From Larix kaempferi (taxonomy: Eukaryota > Streptophyta > Pinopsida > Pinales > Pinaceae), in NCBI GenBank assembly GCA_027924585.1, contig BSBM01000370.1, positions 32,773,501 through 32,837,500 of the forward strand: a stretch of DNA of 64,000 nucleotides. Direction: 5' to 3'. Position numbers and translations under genes: made by a program. This document shows, piece by piece, positions 1 to 11,645 of the stretch. Every line of letters begins with the position of its first letter. The first letter of the stretch is position 1. Below the pieces are notes generated by a model. It was not told the DNA's origin. It worked only from the letters and a program-made list of their open reading frames with translations, and did no database searches.

Positions 1-1015
1 CATGTCATACATCACACAAATTCCTTTCTCTCTTATTGTCCAACTTGATCCTAATGTCCCCTCTTATCTCAATTTCTAAATGATGATCATCACTTAAGTA
101 GACCATCCTACCACTATAGGGTTAATATTTGACAAACCAATCTCTATGTGGACACATGTGAAACTATGCACTTTAGTCTATAACCCATGCATATAAAATA
201 GATCTAATATTACTAAGATGGAACGCCTTGCAAGTTGTTGTTTCTTCTGAATTTGTTGTGCTAGCTTTAATTGAGGGTTTAGTATGGCTTCTCATTCTTA
301 TTTTCCTTCTTAATATGTCAATAGTCCTTCCTTGAGAACCTTAGTTTCCCTCAATTCTAGCACTTCCCTTTCAGCTTGCATCCTTTGGTCTTAGATTTGG
401 AATGTGATCTACTTTGTTGACCCCTTTTGCTGGATCGACCTCTCACAAATAGGGCTTCACTGGTAGAGGGTTTCGGAGATGATTTTCACCTCAACTCTTC
501 TCCCAGCAAAGCGACTACCACATCATCAAATTTCAAAGTTCTTGATAATGAGTTGGTGATGGCCATCACAAATGATCCTAGGTATGTGGGAGGGAACATA
601 GTAAAATGATTGCACTTTCCTCATCCTCCACCTTTACACCAACTAATACTAGATTACTGATAAGGGTATTAAATTAGTTCAGATGATCTACCATATCCTT
701 CATCCTCAGATGATATTGTTGTCGATTGAGTAGATCATACATCTTCCCAAGTTTCCCCCAAAGGATTTCCATGGTCTTTTCCTCAACAACATTGAACAAG
801 ACATAGTCTTCTAGGCAAAGACGGATTGTAGAAACTACTTTCCTATCCAACATTATCCACTCCTCATATGTCACGCCCCTTAGTTTTTTCGTGACCCATT
901 TCAAGGCTAGGGATTGCTCGTTTTGAATCAACAAATCCCCCACCTTCATCTTTTGTAAGGAGAAATTATTGCCAACAAACTTCTCAATCTCAAACTTAGT
1001 TAAACCTCAGTTCAT
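1..1015 (-). pseudogene. Copia gag and partial protease, decayed
   Basis: From an ATG at 1015 the minus strand encodes a copia Gag start (KFEIEKFVGNNFSLQKMK), followed by the W..LD.K...I.L.L.DYVLFNV..E.T...LW.KL pattern of the UBN2-type Gag domain. Further left, in another frame, are TLKFDDVVVALLGEEL and SSPKPSTSEALFVRGRSS, typical of the Gag C-terminal half, and a zinc knuckle broken by stops around 300-350. At 40-190 a protease segment is legible (a ..CPH+DWF-like stretch, then ..IEIRGDIRIKL..). In-frame stops and shifts show it is not functional. Confidence 0.7.
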
Positions 1016-1062
1016 TGTTGCAGTTCCCACTCACATAAAATCCTATGCCTAAGATTTTTCTA

Positions 1063-1075
1063 GGCTATGATACCA
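1063..1075 (-). other. Primer-binding site (tRNA-iMet type)
   Basis: The minus strand reads TGGTATCATAGCC, one mismatch from the plant initiator-Met primer site TGGTATCAGAGC, just inside the LTR end. This is where a tRNA would prime minus-strand cDNA. Confidence 0.75.
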
Positions 1076-1077
1076 GA

Positions 1078-1460
1078 TGTTAGAAAAAAAGAAACAAAAG
1101 CAAACAATAATAATAATATAACACAAGATTTACATGGAAACTTTGTTGTGTGCAGGTTAAGCCATGAGGCAATGGTAGCTTCAATATTTTATTATTACTT
1201 GGAAAAAACACACAATGCTTTATTTCTTGTGATACAATGGAGGTCACTTCCTTTTTAGACAAGACATAAGAGGGTTCCAGAAGGAAGTGATACACCAGAA
1301 AATTCTAGAAATGTTTTCCTTGGGGTTCCTCCCCCGCACCCTCTAGAAGGGAGGGGCTTGGCTGCCCCTCCCCTCTGCACTTGAATTGCATGATGGGATA
1401 GTCGTGTACCACTCTACATGAAAATGTCAGAGATATGGATATTGAATGCACCTCCTAACA
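1078..1460 (-). repeat. 5' LTR of the copia remnant
   Basis: Read on the minus strand it begins TGTTAGGAGG and ends TCTAACA, the TG...CA termini of an LTR. The primer-binding site follows after a 2-base gap. It is 383 bp long, a usual copia length. No second copy is in the window, so the outer boundary rests only on the terminal dinucleotides. Confidence 0.7.
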
Positions 1461-1509
1461 AAAAACTTGGGTATTACATTACACCATTACAAAGGATTAC
1501 AAAAATCAT

Positions 1510-1551
<42 letters not shown>

Positions 1552-2084
1552 GTTCCTAGGAATTCTCATGAGAGTTACCATATTAAGAGAATGAGAAACA
1601 ACATGAAAACTTAGATCGAACCCTATATCATAGTGGAAAAACAAAACCAAAAAACCACTTCAAGGATATATCTCATTATTCTCTATATGGCCAATTCTAA
1701 CACTAGTGGCCACTTCAAGGCATCTAACAATGAATTATTTGGGCCTTTAAATAGGCTAATCAAATGGAGAATGTTATGGGCATTATCAAACCATGGCAAC
1801 CTAATACCATGTCTTATAAACCCTTGACCAAGTAAAGGTTACTTAACTTAACACAAACAACAACGGGCCTACACTTGAAGGTTTTCTAGTTTTGAAGTAG
1901 TTGTCTAATGTATTTCCTGGAGTTTTGAAGGCTCCCTCCTAGTGAAAATGTGGAGATTTCCTTTGAACTTGTGCCAAGAGCGAAACTAGTATCTAGGACT
2001 CATTATAGAATGTGCTAATTCAAACTCTTCGAATTAGACATGCAAATATACAAGTTGTGGATAAAGGTTCAATGCAACCTAATG
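1461..2084. other. No gene recognised; contains a microsatellite
   Basis: The outer flank of the copia LTR. Apart from the CT run I see no coding signature on either strand; the open frames here are short and have no motif. Confidence 0.5.
1511..1549. repeat. (CT)n microsatellite
   Basis: An uninterrupted run of about 19 CT dinucleotides. Confidence 0.97.
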
Positions 2085-3385
2085 TTTTTCCTTGGGAGAC
2101 ATAATGTTCTTTGTGAAAAGAGAGTATGGGGCACTTAGGTTATGCGTTGGTTATCCGCAAATGCTTACTGTTGCCGTAAAGAATAAATTCCATTGCCCAA
2201 TATTGACGATTTCTTTGATTAGATGACAGGATCCAAATCTTTCTCCAAGATTGACTTGAGATCATAGTACTACCAAGTTTAGATTAAGTATGAAAACATA
2301 ATTCTAAGCCTACTTTTAGCATACACTATGGCCATAATGAGTTTGTGATTGTTACATTTAGGATAACCGATGCAGTTGCTACATTTTATTAGCTTGATGA
2401 ATATTGTTTTAAATAAATATCTAGATGAGTTCTGTTCTTGTCTTCCTTGATGACAATGTGATCTTTTCTAGATCCGGGGAAGAGCATGAACAATACTTGT
2501 GCCTTGATGAGTTTTGTGCTTGTCTTCGTTGATGACAGTGTGATCTTTTCTATCTGGGAAAGAGCATGAACAATACTTGTGCCTTGTATTCAATCTTGAA
2601 TTCAAGTTTAGAGAAATTGTATATGGGAAACTAAGAAAGAATGAATTCTATCATAAGGAAGTCCAATATTTGAGCCATACCATTTGTAGAGAAAGAATTG
2701 CGTGGATCCTCAATAGATTGAAACACTAGATTCTTCAAGGATCTTGTTGGATATTAGAGAAAGTTTATTTTAGTTTTTTATAAAATTATCTATCCCATCA
2801 TTTTGCTTTAAAGGAAGGGAAATAAGTTTGAATGAACATCAAGGGGTGAAGAAAGCTTCTAGCTTTTGAAGAATATGACTACACATGTATTTATTTTGAA
2901 TATTCTTGACTTGGATGAGGGATTAAGTTTATGGGAGGGATTTTCATGTAAGGAAATTGTCATATGCTATGAGTCAAGGAAGCTCAAGGGTCATGATTGG
3001 AATGACCCTATGCATGATATGAAACTTATTGCTCTTGTTCATACCTTGATAGAAGATTTTAATTGAGCATTGGTTACAATAATCTCAAGTACTTATTCAC
3101 ACAATTATATTTGAATGCAAGGAAAATAAGGCAATTATAATTTTTAGGTGAGTATGAATTTGATTCCAAACACATCATTGGCAAGGATAACAAAGTGCCT
3201 GAAGCAACACTTGAAGGTGGACCAAGATCACCAAAAGAGCCATGCAGTTTTGCACATGAAGTTGAGAGGGAATTCTTAGCAGGGGATTATGTGTTCTTAC
3301 TAGTTAAACTTGAGCGGATCTCCCGGAAGCTTGAAAATTGCACCAAGCTCTCCCTCATATATTGTAGCTCATTTGAGGTATGAGA
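2085..3385 (+). pseudogene. Ty3/gypsy pol remnant (RT, RNase H, integrase tail)
   Basis: In shifting frames on the plus strand I read the usual order of a Ty3 reverse transcriptase: VKREYGALRLCV (fingers), SKIDLRS then a stop (palm, first Asp), and near 2424 a degraded F(V)LVFLDD-like catalytic segment followed by GEEHEQ. Then come KLRKNEFYHKEVQYLSH (thumb and connection) and an RNase H piece at 2950-3065 (YESRKLKGHDWNDPMHDMKL). The stretch at 3195-3383 has the GDYVFLLVKLERIS look of an integrase C-terminal end. There are many stops and shifts. No LTRs were found for it, so it is an old fragment. Confidence 0.65.
2424..2585 (+). repeat. 82/80-bp tandem duplication over the RT catalytic motif
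   Basis: Copy 1 at 2424-2505 and copy 2 at 2506-2585 both start GATGAGTTNTGTNCTTGTCTTC and end GTGCCTT, with few differences. The unit covers the region encoding the reverse transcriptase Asp-Asp motif, so the decayed gene carries that motif twice. Confidence 0.85.
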
Positions 3386-3666
3386 GAAGGTTGGGTTGGT
3401 TGTATATGTGCTTGCATTCCCACCTAGTGTAAAAGTGTCGTTATCTTTTATGTTCCCTTGTTAAAGAAGCATGCATATTTTCCTAATTATATTTTTGATT
3501 GGTCTATGATTTATGTATCCCATTTGAGGTATGAGAGAAGGTTGGGTTGGTTGTATATGGGCTTGCATTCCACCTAGTGTAAAAGTGCAGTTGTCTTTTA
3601 TGCTCCTTTGTTAAAGAAGCATGCATATGTTCCTAAATATGTTTTTGATTGGTCTATGATTTATGT
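3370..3666 (+). repeat. About 150-bp tandem duplication
   Basis: CATTTGAGGTATGAGAGAAG begins both copies, at 3370 and at 3521 (offset 151). Similarity continues to the shared TTTTTGATTGGTCTATGATT near the end of each. It lies at the end of the Ty3 remnant. Confidence 0.85.
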
Positions 3667-5048
3667 GGCATTGAGCAAACATTTCTAGAAATAGCCTATC
3701 TACATCTTTGACAAAAAGGTCATGATGCTTGAAATTGAACCATAATCTTGATAAATGTTTAATAGAAACACTACAATCTTTGAGACTACTTGAGAAATGA
3801 CAAATGATATGTGATTGTAATATTGATTTTTATTTATTGATTAAGATTATATTAAGATTAATGTTTCTTATAAAGAATAAAAAAAAATGTTAATTGAGTG
3901 TAAATTGGATGATGGGGAAGAATGTTGTTATCCTCACCACCTAGGTTTAAGTCTCACTATGCTACATGGTATTGTAACCGAGGATTCCTATATTCCAAGT
4001 GAAAAAAAAATAAAACATATAACACTCCATTTTAACATCTCAAAGATCAAATGAATTGATGATGTCAAAACTATTTACTTCTTTTCAGTAAATCTAGTAC
4101 ATAATGAAAAGTTGCAGTGTCTCACCATTTAATTTTTAATAAACTTCCCGATTGTTACAGGAAACCTGGGGCAACAAAGCTTATGGCAAGGTTTGTACTT
4201 ATGGTTTTCAGCTATTACAATATTACAATCTGAACAGAACATTTATAAAAAATAGTTTACAATAAACATAGATGAGAACTAAAAATAGTTTATAATATCT
4301 TTGAATTTGTGCATGTTTTCTGTATGTCATAGGAATGAATGGGAATTTACTTAAGGGATTCTTTCAAAAATAACATATAATTTTTCAATGATGTGTACAT
4401 ATCTAATCTTATACATTAAAATGTGAGTAAAACTGAGACAAAATCTAATAAAATGAAATGAGAAAAATCATAACAACTTAAACAGGCCAAGACTAAGAGC
4501 ATATGGTATTGATCCAACATTCCAAGCAACATCCAACTTACAGGGCTCCGGTGTGAGGAAAAGCCTGCTAATCAATCCCACCGAGATTTCTCATATAACA
4601 AATTTATAAAATACCAAACAAATATAATTGCATCTCTTTCTTAAAATTTTCCAAATTATGCAATAACAGAGCAGAAGCTAAGATTTCTGCTTATCCACAA
4701 CAAAAGTAAACAACCTAGCTATATATTTTCACTTGTGAAGGGTCTCCTTCATGCATCACAACCTGCTGCATAGAATAACACTATTACTACAGAGATCAGC
4801 ATCTATACAATATGACAAGTTTGACACATTCCAAAGCTGGATTGGCATGCACCCCCTTTTGGTGCTTGAACAAAGCAAACCAGCTACAGTTTCACATTTA
4901 TACTTATAGTTTCTTTTCTACCAGTTAAATGATGTAATGCATAGGTATACAGCAAGATAAAAGTTTTCAGGCACCCTTTCAGGTAATCCAAGGCCTATAT
5001 ATACAGCAGTTGACTTCCTTTAGTACAGACAGAAGAATTCTCAACTCA
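3667..5048. other. Intergenic, 3' flank of the protease gene
   Basis: AT-rich, with no motif-bearing frame on either strand. The part near 5048 must hold the 3' untranslated region and polyadenylation site of the minus-strand protease gene, but I could not place a confident AATAAA signal. Confidence 0.5.
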
Positions 5049-6443
5049 TCAATTGCATTCAAAGGCAGAGATGCCCAGCCTTGATTTGGGAATATCATAC
5101 ACAAATCTCAGGTTCTGTTGCTGGAAATTCCCCAATACAGAGCGCCCAGAAGAACTGGGAGCAAAGGCAAAGCACATGACTCCTTCATCCGCGGGGTAGA
5201 GTATGTGAACAGCTCTCAGACGAAGCTCTACATCGTCTCCGAAATGCAAGGTAATTAGAGGAATATTGATATCATCGGCTGAAGAAACATGGAAACAAGT
5301 ATCAAAGGGAGCAACCGAGACGGCTGTTTGGAGATCAGGCAGGTTTTGTGTAAATGCATCCCTCAGTCTCCCATATACAGACTGATCAAACCGAGAAATA
5401 ACAGTGCCCGAATCGACCATGACAGTAGCAGATATGGGAAGAAGTTCATCGCCCACATTGATACCTGTCATGTTTACAAAGTACTGAGAAGGGCCCGATC
5501 TGGAAGCGACAAGAGGCGTGAATTGCACATCGTAGTCCAATATGGCTGCCTCTCCGAAATGCATAAATCCAGAAGGAATAGTGGAAGAAACACTGGGAAG
5601 GCAATACGAAAAAACTTTCCCAAAGGCCACAGATGTCTGAGCTGGGAATCCTATAGAGCTTTTCCCCAAACCCATCAGCCCTGCAGCGCCATTGAAGAGA
5701 CCTTGGTTAGCATGTCCACATCCGAAAGCGAAGTTGGGCACCGACACGAGGCTTGTATCGTCGGATCTCAGCGTTAATGTCTCTAGAGCAAAATCACCCC
5801 TTGTCGTGGACTTGTCTCCATAAGAAACCCTATAATTGCAGGAGGAATTCAGGCATGATTGGCTGAAGCTCTGGAGCTGCTGGCATGTCGTGGAGTTACA
5901 GGGCAATTGTCTGTAGGAAGCCGATCCGGCAGGCTGGAAGAGAGAATCCTGCTGCTTGTAGCACAGGGGGCAGGGGTCGCATTGAATCCATGTGATATCA
6001 CTGCCTGTGTCGATGAGCAGAAACATTCCAGACGAAGGGGTGCCGAACCCCACTCTCACAATATAATTCCCCGTGCCAATCGTCTGGCCTGAAGCAACCC
6101 AGCTCTCCAGATCCTCAGGGGAACCCACCAACGAAACATTCTCGCGAGCTACATCGCTTTGAAGAATTCGACGAGCCAAGACAAGCCATGAGACATTGGC
6201 AGGCCTGATAGGGGAACAGGATCCAAAGATATGATGTATTTGCAATCTCAGACTGTTTTCATCGAGGTCAAAACTTGCATTTTTACCAACAGGACAGGGA
6301 TCAGTCAGGCCTCTCCACTGCAAAGATTCCAGATTGGTGAGTGCAAAACCATTGCTAGAAGCCGCTTTTGTTGAATGTAGATAAGCCAAACACAGCAAAA
6401 AAATGCCCACATGCTCGTGTCCTCTAATTTTTTTGTCTGCCAT
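5049..6443 (-). CDS. Nepenthesin-type aspartic protease (family A1)
   Basis: An intact, intronless frame of 464 codons, the usual size for plant A1B proteases of the nepenthesin/CDR1 group, which are secreted endopeptidases. Residues 1-28 look like a signal peptide (basic start, then GIFLLCLAYLHS). Residues to about 120 form a propeptide. The mature enzyme begins near YIVRVGFGTP (127-136). The catalytic aspartates sit in DTGSDITWIQC (145-155) and VDSGTVISRF (343-352). Between them is the Cys-rich insert typical of nepenthesins (Cys 155, 158, 161, 182, 187, 197, 202) and the flap motif SYGD (207-210). The C-terminus has the conserved VLGNFQQQNLRFVYD and a final Cys. The first ATG fits the signal peptide. 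The gene is visibly richer in G and C than its flanks and shows no damage. TATATAGA-like sequence on the minus strand near 6788-6797 could be its TATA box, weakly supported. Substrate and exact subfamily cannot be told. Confidence 0.93.
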   Translation of the reverse strand: MADKKIRGHEHVGIFLLCLAYLHSTKAASSNGFALTNLESLQWRGLTDPCPVGKNASFDLDENSLRLQIHHIFGSCSPIRPANVSWLVLARRILQSDVARENVSLVGSPEDLESWVASGQTIGTGNYIVRVGFGTPSSGMFLLIDTGSDITWIQCDPCPLCYKQQDSLFQPAGSASYRQLPCNSTTCQQLQSFSQSCLNSSCNYRVSYGDKSTTRGDFALETLTLRSDDTSLVSVPNFAFGCGHANQGLFNGAAGLMGLGKSSIGFPAQTSVAFGKVFSYCLPSVSSTIPSGFMHFGEAAILDYDVQFTPLVASRSGPSQYFVNMTGINVGDELLPISATVMVDSGTVISRFDQSVYGRLRDAFTQNLPDLQTAVSVAPFDTCFHVSSADDINIPLITLHFGDDVELRLRAVHILYPADEGVMCFAFAPSSSGRSVLGNFQQQNLRFVYDIPKSRLGISAFECN

Positions 6444-6528
6444 TATGCAACTGTTGTATCTGGCATATAGCTTTCAGAACTTCAACTTGTCAAGGTCTGT
6501 GCTTCACAGCGCTGTTCGTTTGCCTAAA

Positions 6529-6584
6529 CCAGCTGAAATTTCAGGAATGCTTGTTTGCTTAATCCAGCTGAAATTTCAGGAATG
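6529..6584. repeat. 35-bp tandem repeat upstream of the protease gene
   Basis: A 21-bp core containing AGCTGAAATTTCAGGAATG occurs at 6529-6549 and 6564-6584, 35 bp apart. It lies 86-141 bp upstream of the protease start codon, so in its leader or promoter. The core holds the near-palindrome CTGAAATTTCAG. A regulatory role is a guess. Confidence 0.75.
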
Positions 6585-7552
6585 GATGACACCAAACCAA
6601 CTTTTTGGAATACCGAAACTTGTCCTCATCTATGAAACTACTGTCACAGATGGACTGTGTTAAAAGTGATCAGAATTAAACTCTGTTGGACTGTCGTCCG
6701 GTAGTAGATGTGACTAAAGAGTCCCCTCAAATTAGTGGTTTCTGTTAATATTTTTACGATCAGAATTATAAAAAAATTCGGGTGTTCTATATAAAGAAGA
6801 TAAGGCAGGTGATCAAACTAAATGCAAACTTTGACATTTTGTCTACTTCCTACAAAAATGTCATCAGAATTAAATGCAATTTGAAGATAAGAGCATAACT
6901 AAATGTAACTTGAAGATGTGGTGTGGTTTGTGTAAGATCAGAATATTAAATGCAACTTGAAGATATGGTATGGTTTGTGTACGATTGAAATTAAATGCAA
7001 TCTGAAGACTGCACATGTTGTATTGTTCTGTCAACATGATGTGGGTATCATAACTGGGCTAAAAGGGAGTGTGATAAGGATATTTAAAATGGATTTCAAA
7101 ACAAAATTTAAATTTGGTGAAACACTTAGGACAAAGTTTTCGTTCAAAACATTTTGAGATAAATGTGAAAATTGATATCATTTATTGCCCACAATTTTTA
7201 TAGCAAAGTTTCACTGTTAAAGGAACTTAAAACATAATGAAACTATGTTAAAAAATAAATTTTTATCTAATTTTAAACGGAAATTTATATAAAAAATATT
7301 GAAATGCCCATTATCCTACCGGACTTACACTGTCTATAACAGATATACTGATAGTAGCTTAACATAACTGAAATGTATTTCTGTATAAATTCTACAACAA
7401 TAAATATATACTCATAGTAGTTTATCATAACTAAAGTGCATTTTTATATAAATTCTGGTTGAAAATCACCAAAACCAAAACCATATATAGGAATACTCTT
7501 TATGAGAAATTAGATATGAGAGAGTGTAGATTAACATTCTATCAGATTGAAA

Positions 7553-7645
7553 ACGACAAATATGAAGACTTACAAGAAATTAGATTTTAAAATGGAGGTA
7601 TAACGACAAATATGAAGACTTACTAGAAATTAGATTTTAAAAACA
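7553..7645. repeat. 50-bp tandem duplication
   Basis: ACGACAAATATGAAGACTTA starts at 7553 and at 7603. Both copies run through AGAAATTAGATTTTAAAA with a single difference in the shared part. Confidence 0.85.
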
Positions 7646-7953
7646 TGGAGTTAATATTCTATGATATTGGAAACTACAGTACAAAAATTTCCTGACTTGA
7701 AGCATAGCACTTGTCGATCATCCAGCCGATCATCCAGCATTGGGGGTTTTTACCAGCATCTATCTTAGGGCTTTTATTCAATTTGTCATATCCCTTTTAA
7801 TTCATTAGACAGTAAGCAGGCACACAGTGAATCAAACTTGTACATATTACATGAGTACAGACAAATGTCAGAAAGACTACTTGCTATGATATGATTTGGG
7901 TATCTGCCTGCAGTTCTTCACTTCAACCAGCTGAAATTTAATGTTAAACTATT

Positions 7954-8103
7954 GATGGGGGATCCATGTGTATAATAATTAAATCCTTTGTCCCTGTACT
8001 ATGGGATTACCTTCCCATACGTAACACTATGGGGGCATCCATGTGTATAATAACTATAGCCTTTGTCCCTGTACTATGGGATTACCTTTCCATACCTAAC
8101 ACT
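7954..8103. repeat. 75-bp tandem duplication
   Basis: ATCCATGTGTATAATAA begins at 7962 and again at 8037. Both copies continue through CCTTTGTCCCTGTACTATGG to CTAACACT or GTAACACT. Confidence 0.85.
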
Positions 8104-8499
8104 GAGGAAGTGTAGGGATGGGATCATGAATCATCTGAAATCATGTAGGGGTAGTAGAAATAAATGACTTCTGCACTGTACAAGAAATAAGGGTGCTGGT
8201 AAAAATAAATGATTCTTGTACTCTGGAAGGACTTTTTTTATAAGCCTGTATAATTCTATGGTTGTGATTATATTCCATTTTGTATATATATGTTTGTTGT
8301 ATGTCGTAGAGGCAGTAAGAGAGGGAGAGTGACTAAGAGTGTACACACCTTATTCTCTTCAGGTTTGAACTTGAAACCCTTTAGGAGGAGACATATTCTT
8401 TACATTAAACCTACTTGAGTTGTGCAGAGTAGGGTTTGCAGAGTAGTGTAGAAGATACAATTCCATTTTCTACTTGCTATTTGAATTATTGCATCCAGA

Positions 8500-9160
8500 G
8501 AAACGAGGTGTTATACAGTTCAGTATGGGGGAGATGTTGTAATGTTTGTTCTTAACAAAATATTTTAAAAATAATTAAAAAAATTCACGTCCACTCATAA
8601 AATAAAAAATTATGGAAAGTATTTTAAAAAAATTCATGTTGGCTCATAAAATAAAATATTATGAAAAGTAATAAAAAAATCGATGTTCTTTTATAAAATA
8701 AAAACTTAAAACTTAAACCCGGATTGATAGATCTATCAATCAAGAGAGATCAAATTTCTTAACACCTCAAGAAATTGAATTCCTCTCGGTGCTTGATAGA
8801 TACGGATTTAAGATGAATCTTTGCACCGAGAGAAGCGAGGTGCTCTACAACCCAGTATGGGGGAGATGTTGTAACATTTGTTCCTAACAAAATAATTAAA
8901 AAAATTCACGGCCGCTCATAAAATAAGAAATTATGGAAAGTATTTAAAAAAAATCCATGTTGGCTCATAAAATACAATATTATGAAAAGTAATTAAAAAT
9001 TTGATGTTCGTTTATAAAATAAAAACTTAAAACTTAAACCTGGTTCTATCTATCAAGAGAGATCAAATTTCTTGAGTTTAAATTTTAAAAAAGAAATACA
9101 CTTCAAGAAATTGGATCCCTCTCAATGCTTGATAAATACGGATTTAAGATGGATCTATGC
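8500..9160. repeat. 332-bp tandem duplication with PPT/LTR-like junctions
   Basis: Both copies contain GTATGGGGGAGATGTTGTAA, with TGTTGTAA starting at 8535 and at 8867. They share the following AT-rich stretch (AATTAAAAAAATTCACG, TGGCTCATAAAATA, AAACTTAAAACTTAAACC) and a segment with GCTTGATAGATACGGATTTAAGATG. The purine run GGGGGAGA directly before TGTTG looks like a polypurine tract against an LTR start, so this could be a very small, coding-free LTR element (TRIM-like). I see no initiator-Met primer site, so a plain duplication is equally possible. Confidence 0.7.
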
Positions 9161-11645
9161 TAGTATGTATTTGCATGGAGAGAATTTGGACTTATGTTGA
9201 TGCAAGGAGAGTTTATCGTCGTATTGAAGCGAGAAGACTCAAATACAAAGTTTATACGTGTTGGATTTGTTAGAGCAAGAAGACTTCAATTTTTCTCAAC
9301 ATTTGCATTTGATTTATTGTTGGTAGAAAATGATTTTTTTGTTGCTGTATGCATTTATGCTTATCAAAATATGTCATTCTTCCACTAGTTTGGTAGATGA
9401 AAACCTGTGAAATGAAGGATTGAGTGTATAGTGATTATGCATAAAAAACATTGGGCTTCAAAGTCTATCAGTGTTTTATAATCTTACTGCTAGTTGATTA
9501 TAAATAGTGGTGTTGGATCTAAGATATTAACAAGCCTTTTTGAAAAAGAGCAAAGAATACAAAAGTGATTATCTGTTTTCTTGTTTTGTTTTATTGTTAT
9601 GGAAATTAGAAAACAAGATAAGGTGGTCAAAGTGAGAAAGTAGAAAACAAGATTAGATGTTCAAAGTGAGAAAACAGTGATAGATAAGTAGTGTTTTTCA
9701 TACTGAGTTTGTCTTTGTTCTAAGGTTTTTGAAGTTGCATTGTTGATGTAATTATTCTGAAATGAAGAATGGTTTGAAAAGAAGTAAGCTAAAGGGTAGA
9801 TGATTTGCATTTTTCTGACGATTTATATAGGAATCCAGTGTTGCAATTTTTGTTGAAATCACGATTTTCATTGTTCAAATTGCAATTTCGATTGCAGAAA
9901 TAGATTTAGCTCACTCAACTACCCTTGGGTACTCCAATTATGCGATTCCAACAACCTAAAACCGCAATTTCAACAATTTCAGCTGAAAAAAATCACTAAA
10001 AAATGGGTGCAAATCGTCAATCATTTAACTTACAAAGTTTGAAAACAACTATAAAATCGGGATCATCACCATGTCTTGTTAGTACCAATCAATCCCGTTC
10101 CAGTTTGGATATTGACAGTGATAAAACTAAGTACTGACATCATACCTATCGAAATTCACAACGAGAAGCAACCCAAACAATTAATATTGCCTACACAACA
10201 AAGAGGAGGAAAGAAAGCAATTGGAAGGAAAGTGATTGAATTTTGAATTCATTAATTTGTCTGGTTTCAGTCGAATTCCAGCTTTTCGGCATTATGATTT
10301 CCATAATCACTGGCATAATCTCGTTCATTAATTTCGTTTTTGCAAGTTGGCACCATAGATTGTGAGACCCAACCAGTGGGGATGAAGACGAGAAAATAAA
10401 TCATAAAAGCTGCAATGCATAATGGAATGATGCAGATTTTCCAGTGTCTAGAGATCAGAGATTGGGTAGAAATTCATTAGCTTGTCTCAAGAATATATGC
10501 TTACAATATCTTCTGAAAAAGCTAATTGGTAAACATATAGAAAAGACTAATATGTGTTATTTCCTCGATGGTTATAGGTTCAATTCTTGATGGGAAATGC
10601 TTTTAAACCTATTTTAAACGGTTCAATTCTTGATGGGAAGTGCTTGTAAACCTATTTTAAACGGTTCAATAACTATGGAGCTATTGGTTCAAATCCTGAT
10701 TGATAGGACATGCACACCTGCTTAGACTAAGCAAATAAAAAGGTATAGTAAGGAGGAGGTATAGTAAGGAGGTTTATTATTTGAAGGTATGATCAATCAA
10801 TTTAAAGTTAAAGTTAAAAGGTATGGTGAGGGGGTTTATTATTTGAAGGTATGCTAAATAATTTAAAGTTTTGATTTGAAGTTAGTCATTATTATTATTA
10901 TTACCAAAACTTGTACACCTTCATTGATCTTGTTTATTAGGGCAAATTTATCTTAACTTTGGATTTGTTATGGGCGAGGTGCAAGTTGTACACCTCAATG
11001 GATTTGATCCCTCCTATTGCGTGATGGATCTAGAGTATGAAGTAATAGCTTGTCATTCCAAATTTTATATTTCCTCATTGGTTAGAGTCAAAGTGTAATG
11101 ATTACTAATCAAGTATTAATTAGACATAGCCAAACTTGAATTGGTTGAAAGCACATGGATTAGTAAATTTGATAGTATGTGACCTCTTGAAAACAATGAG
11201 ATCTTCATACTTGGACATTAGAATCTTCCTTGGATCACAAGAAGATGTCATTAACAGAATGGCAATGCATATCCACAATTAAACTTCTACAAATGGTTTA
11301 TAATCTTTCCTCCAAGATCAAGCAGTATCCAAGTGGAGCACATAGTTACACTTCTCCCTCATAGTGGCTATACAAAGCACTACACGTAATCATTCTCACA
11401 AAAGTAGCAAGACAATAGTAGCATATCATAAATTTACAAAGAGAAAATGAACACATGTTACAAATTTTTCAATTTTAATCATTTAAAACAAACTATAAAT
11501 ACATTGTTTATGGAAAACTTTGTTATTTTACTGGTTTTTTTAATAAGAAATGTAATATATAGATATTAAATAAGAAAGATAAAGCTCAACTAAAATTTTT
11601 TTAGCTCATTTTCACACTAAATAGAAAAAAATGACAAATAAATAA
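9161..11645. other. Intergenic AT-rich DNA
   Basis: No convincing gene. It holds a 43-bp tandem repeat at 10577 (listed separately) and an imperfect repeat of AAGGTATRGTRAGG...GGTTTATTATTTGAAGGTATG around 10738-10860. The right end is the left flank of the Ty3 chromovirus. Confidence 0.5.
10577..10662. repeat. 43-bp tandem repeat, 2 copies and a partial third
   Basis: GGTTCAATTCTTGATGGGAA starts at 10577 and at 10620, each copy ending in CCTATTTTAAAC. A partial third copy, GGTTCAATAAC, follows. Confidence 0.85.

Larger units (their letters stand above)
1..1460 (-). mobile_element. Ty1/copia retrotransposon remnant, 5' part
   Basis: On the minus strand the order is LTR (1460 down to 1078), a tRNA-iMet-type primer site, then a decayed gag and the start of a protease that runs off the left edge. 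The family is Ty1/copia, judged from the gag and protease signatures described under the coding entry. The 3' half and second LTR lie outside the window, so a target duplication cannot be tested. The coding region has several stops and shifts, so the copy is dead. Confidence 0.8.
6585..8499. other. AT-rich intergenic DNA with short duplications
   Basis: No coding motif on either strand. Two local duplications (listed separately) are the only structure seen. The part near 6585-6800 is the likely promoter side of the protease gene. Confidence 0.5.

Noticed and set aside
1067-1295. Short open frames on both strands within the copia LTR
   Set aside because: They lie in the LTR of the minus-strand remnant and have no coding signature.
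5289-6092. Open frames on the plus strand opposite the protease gene
   Set aside because: They are shadows of the well-supported minus-strand protease and have no motif of their own.
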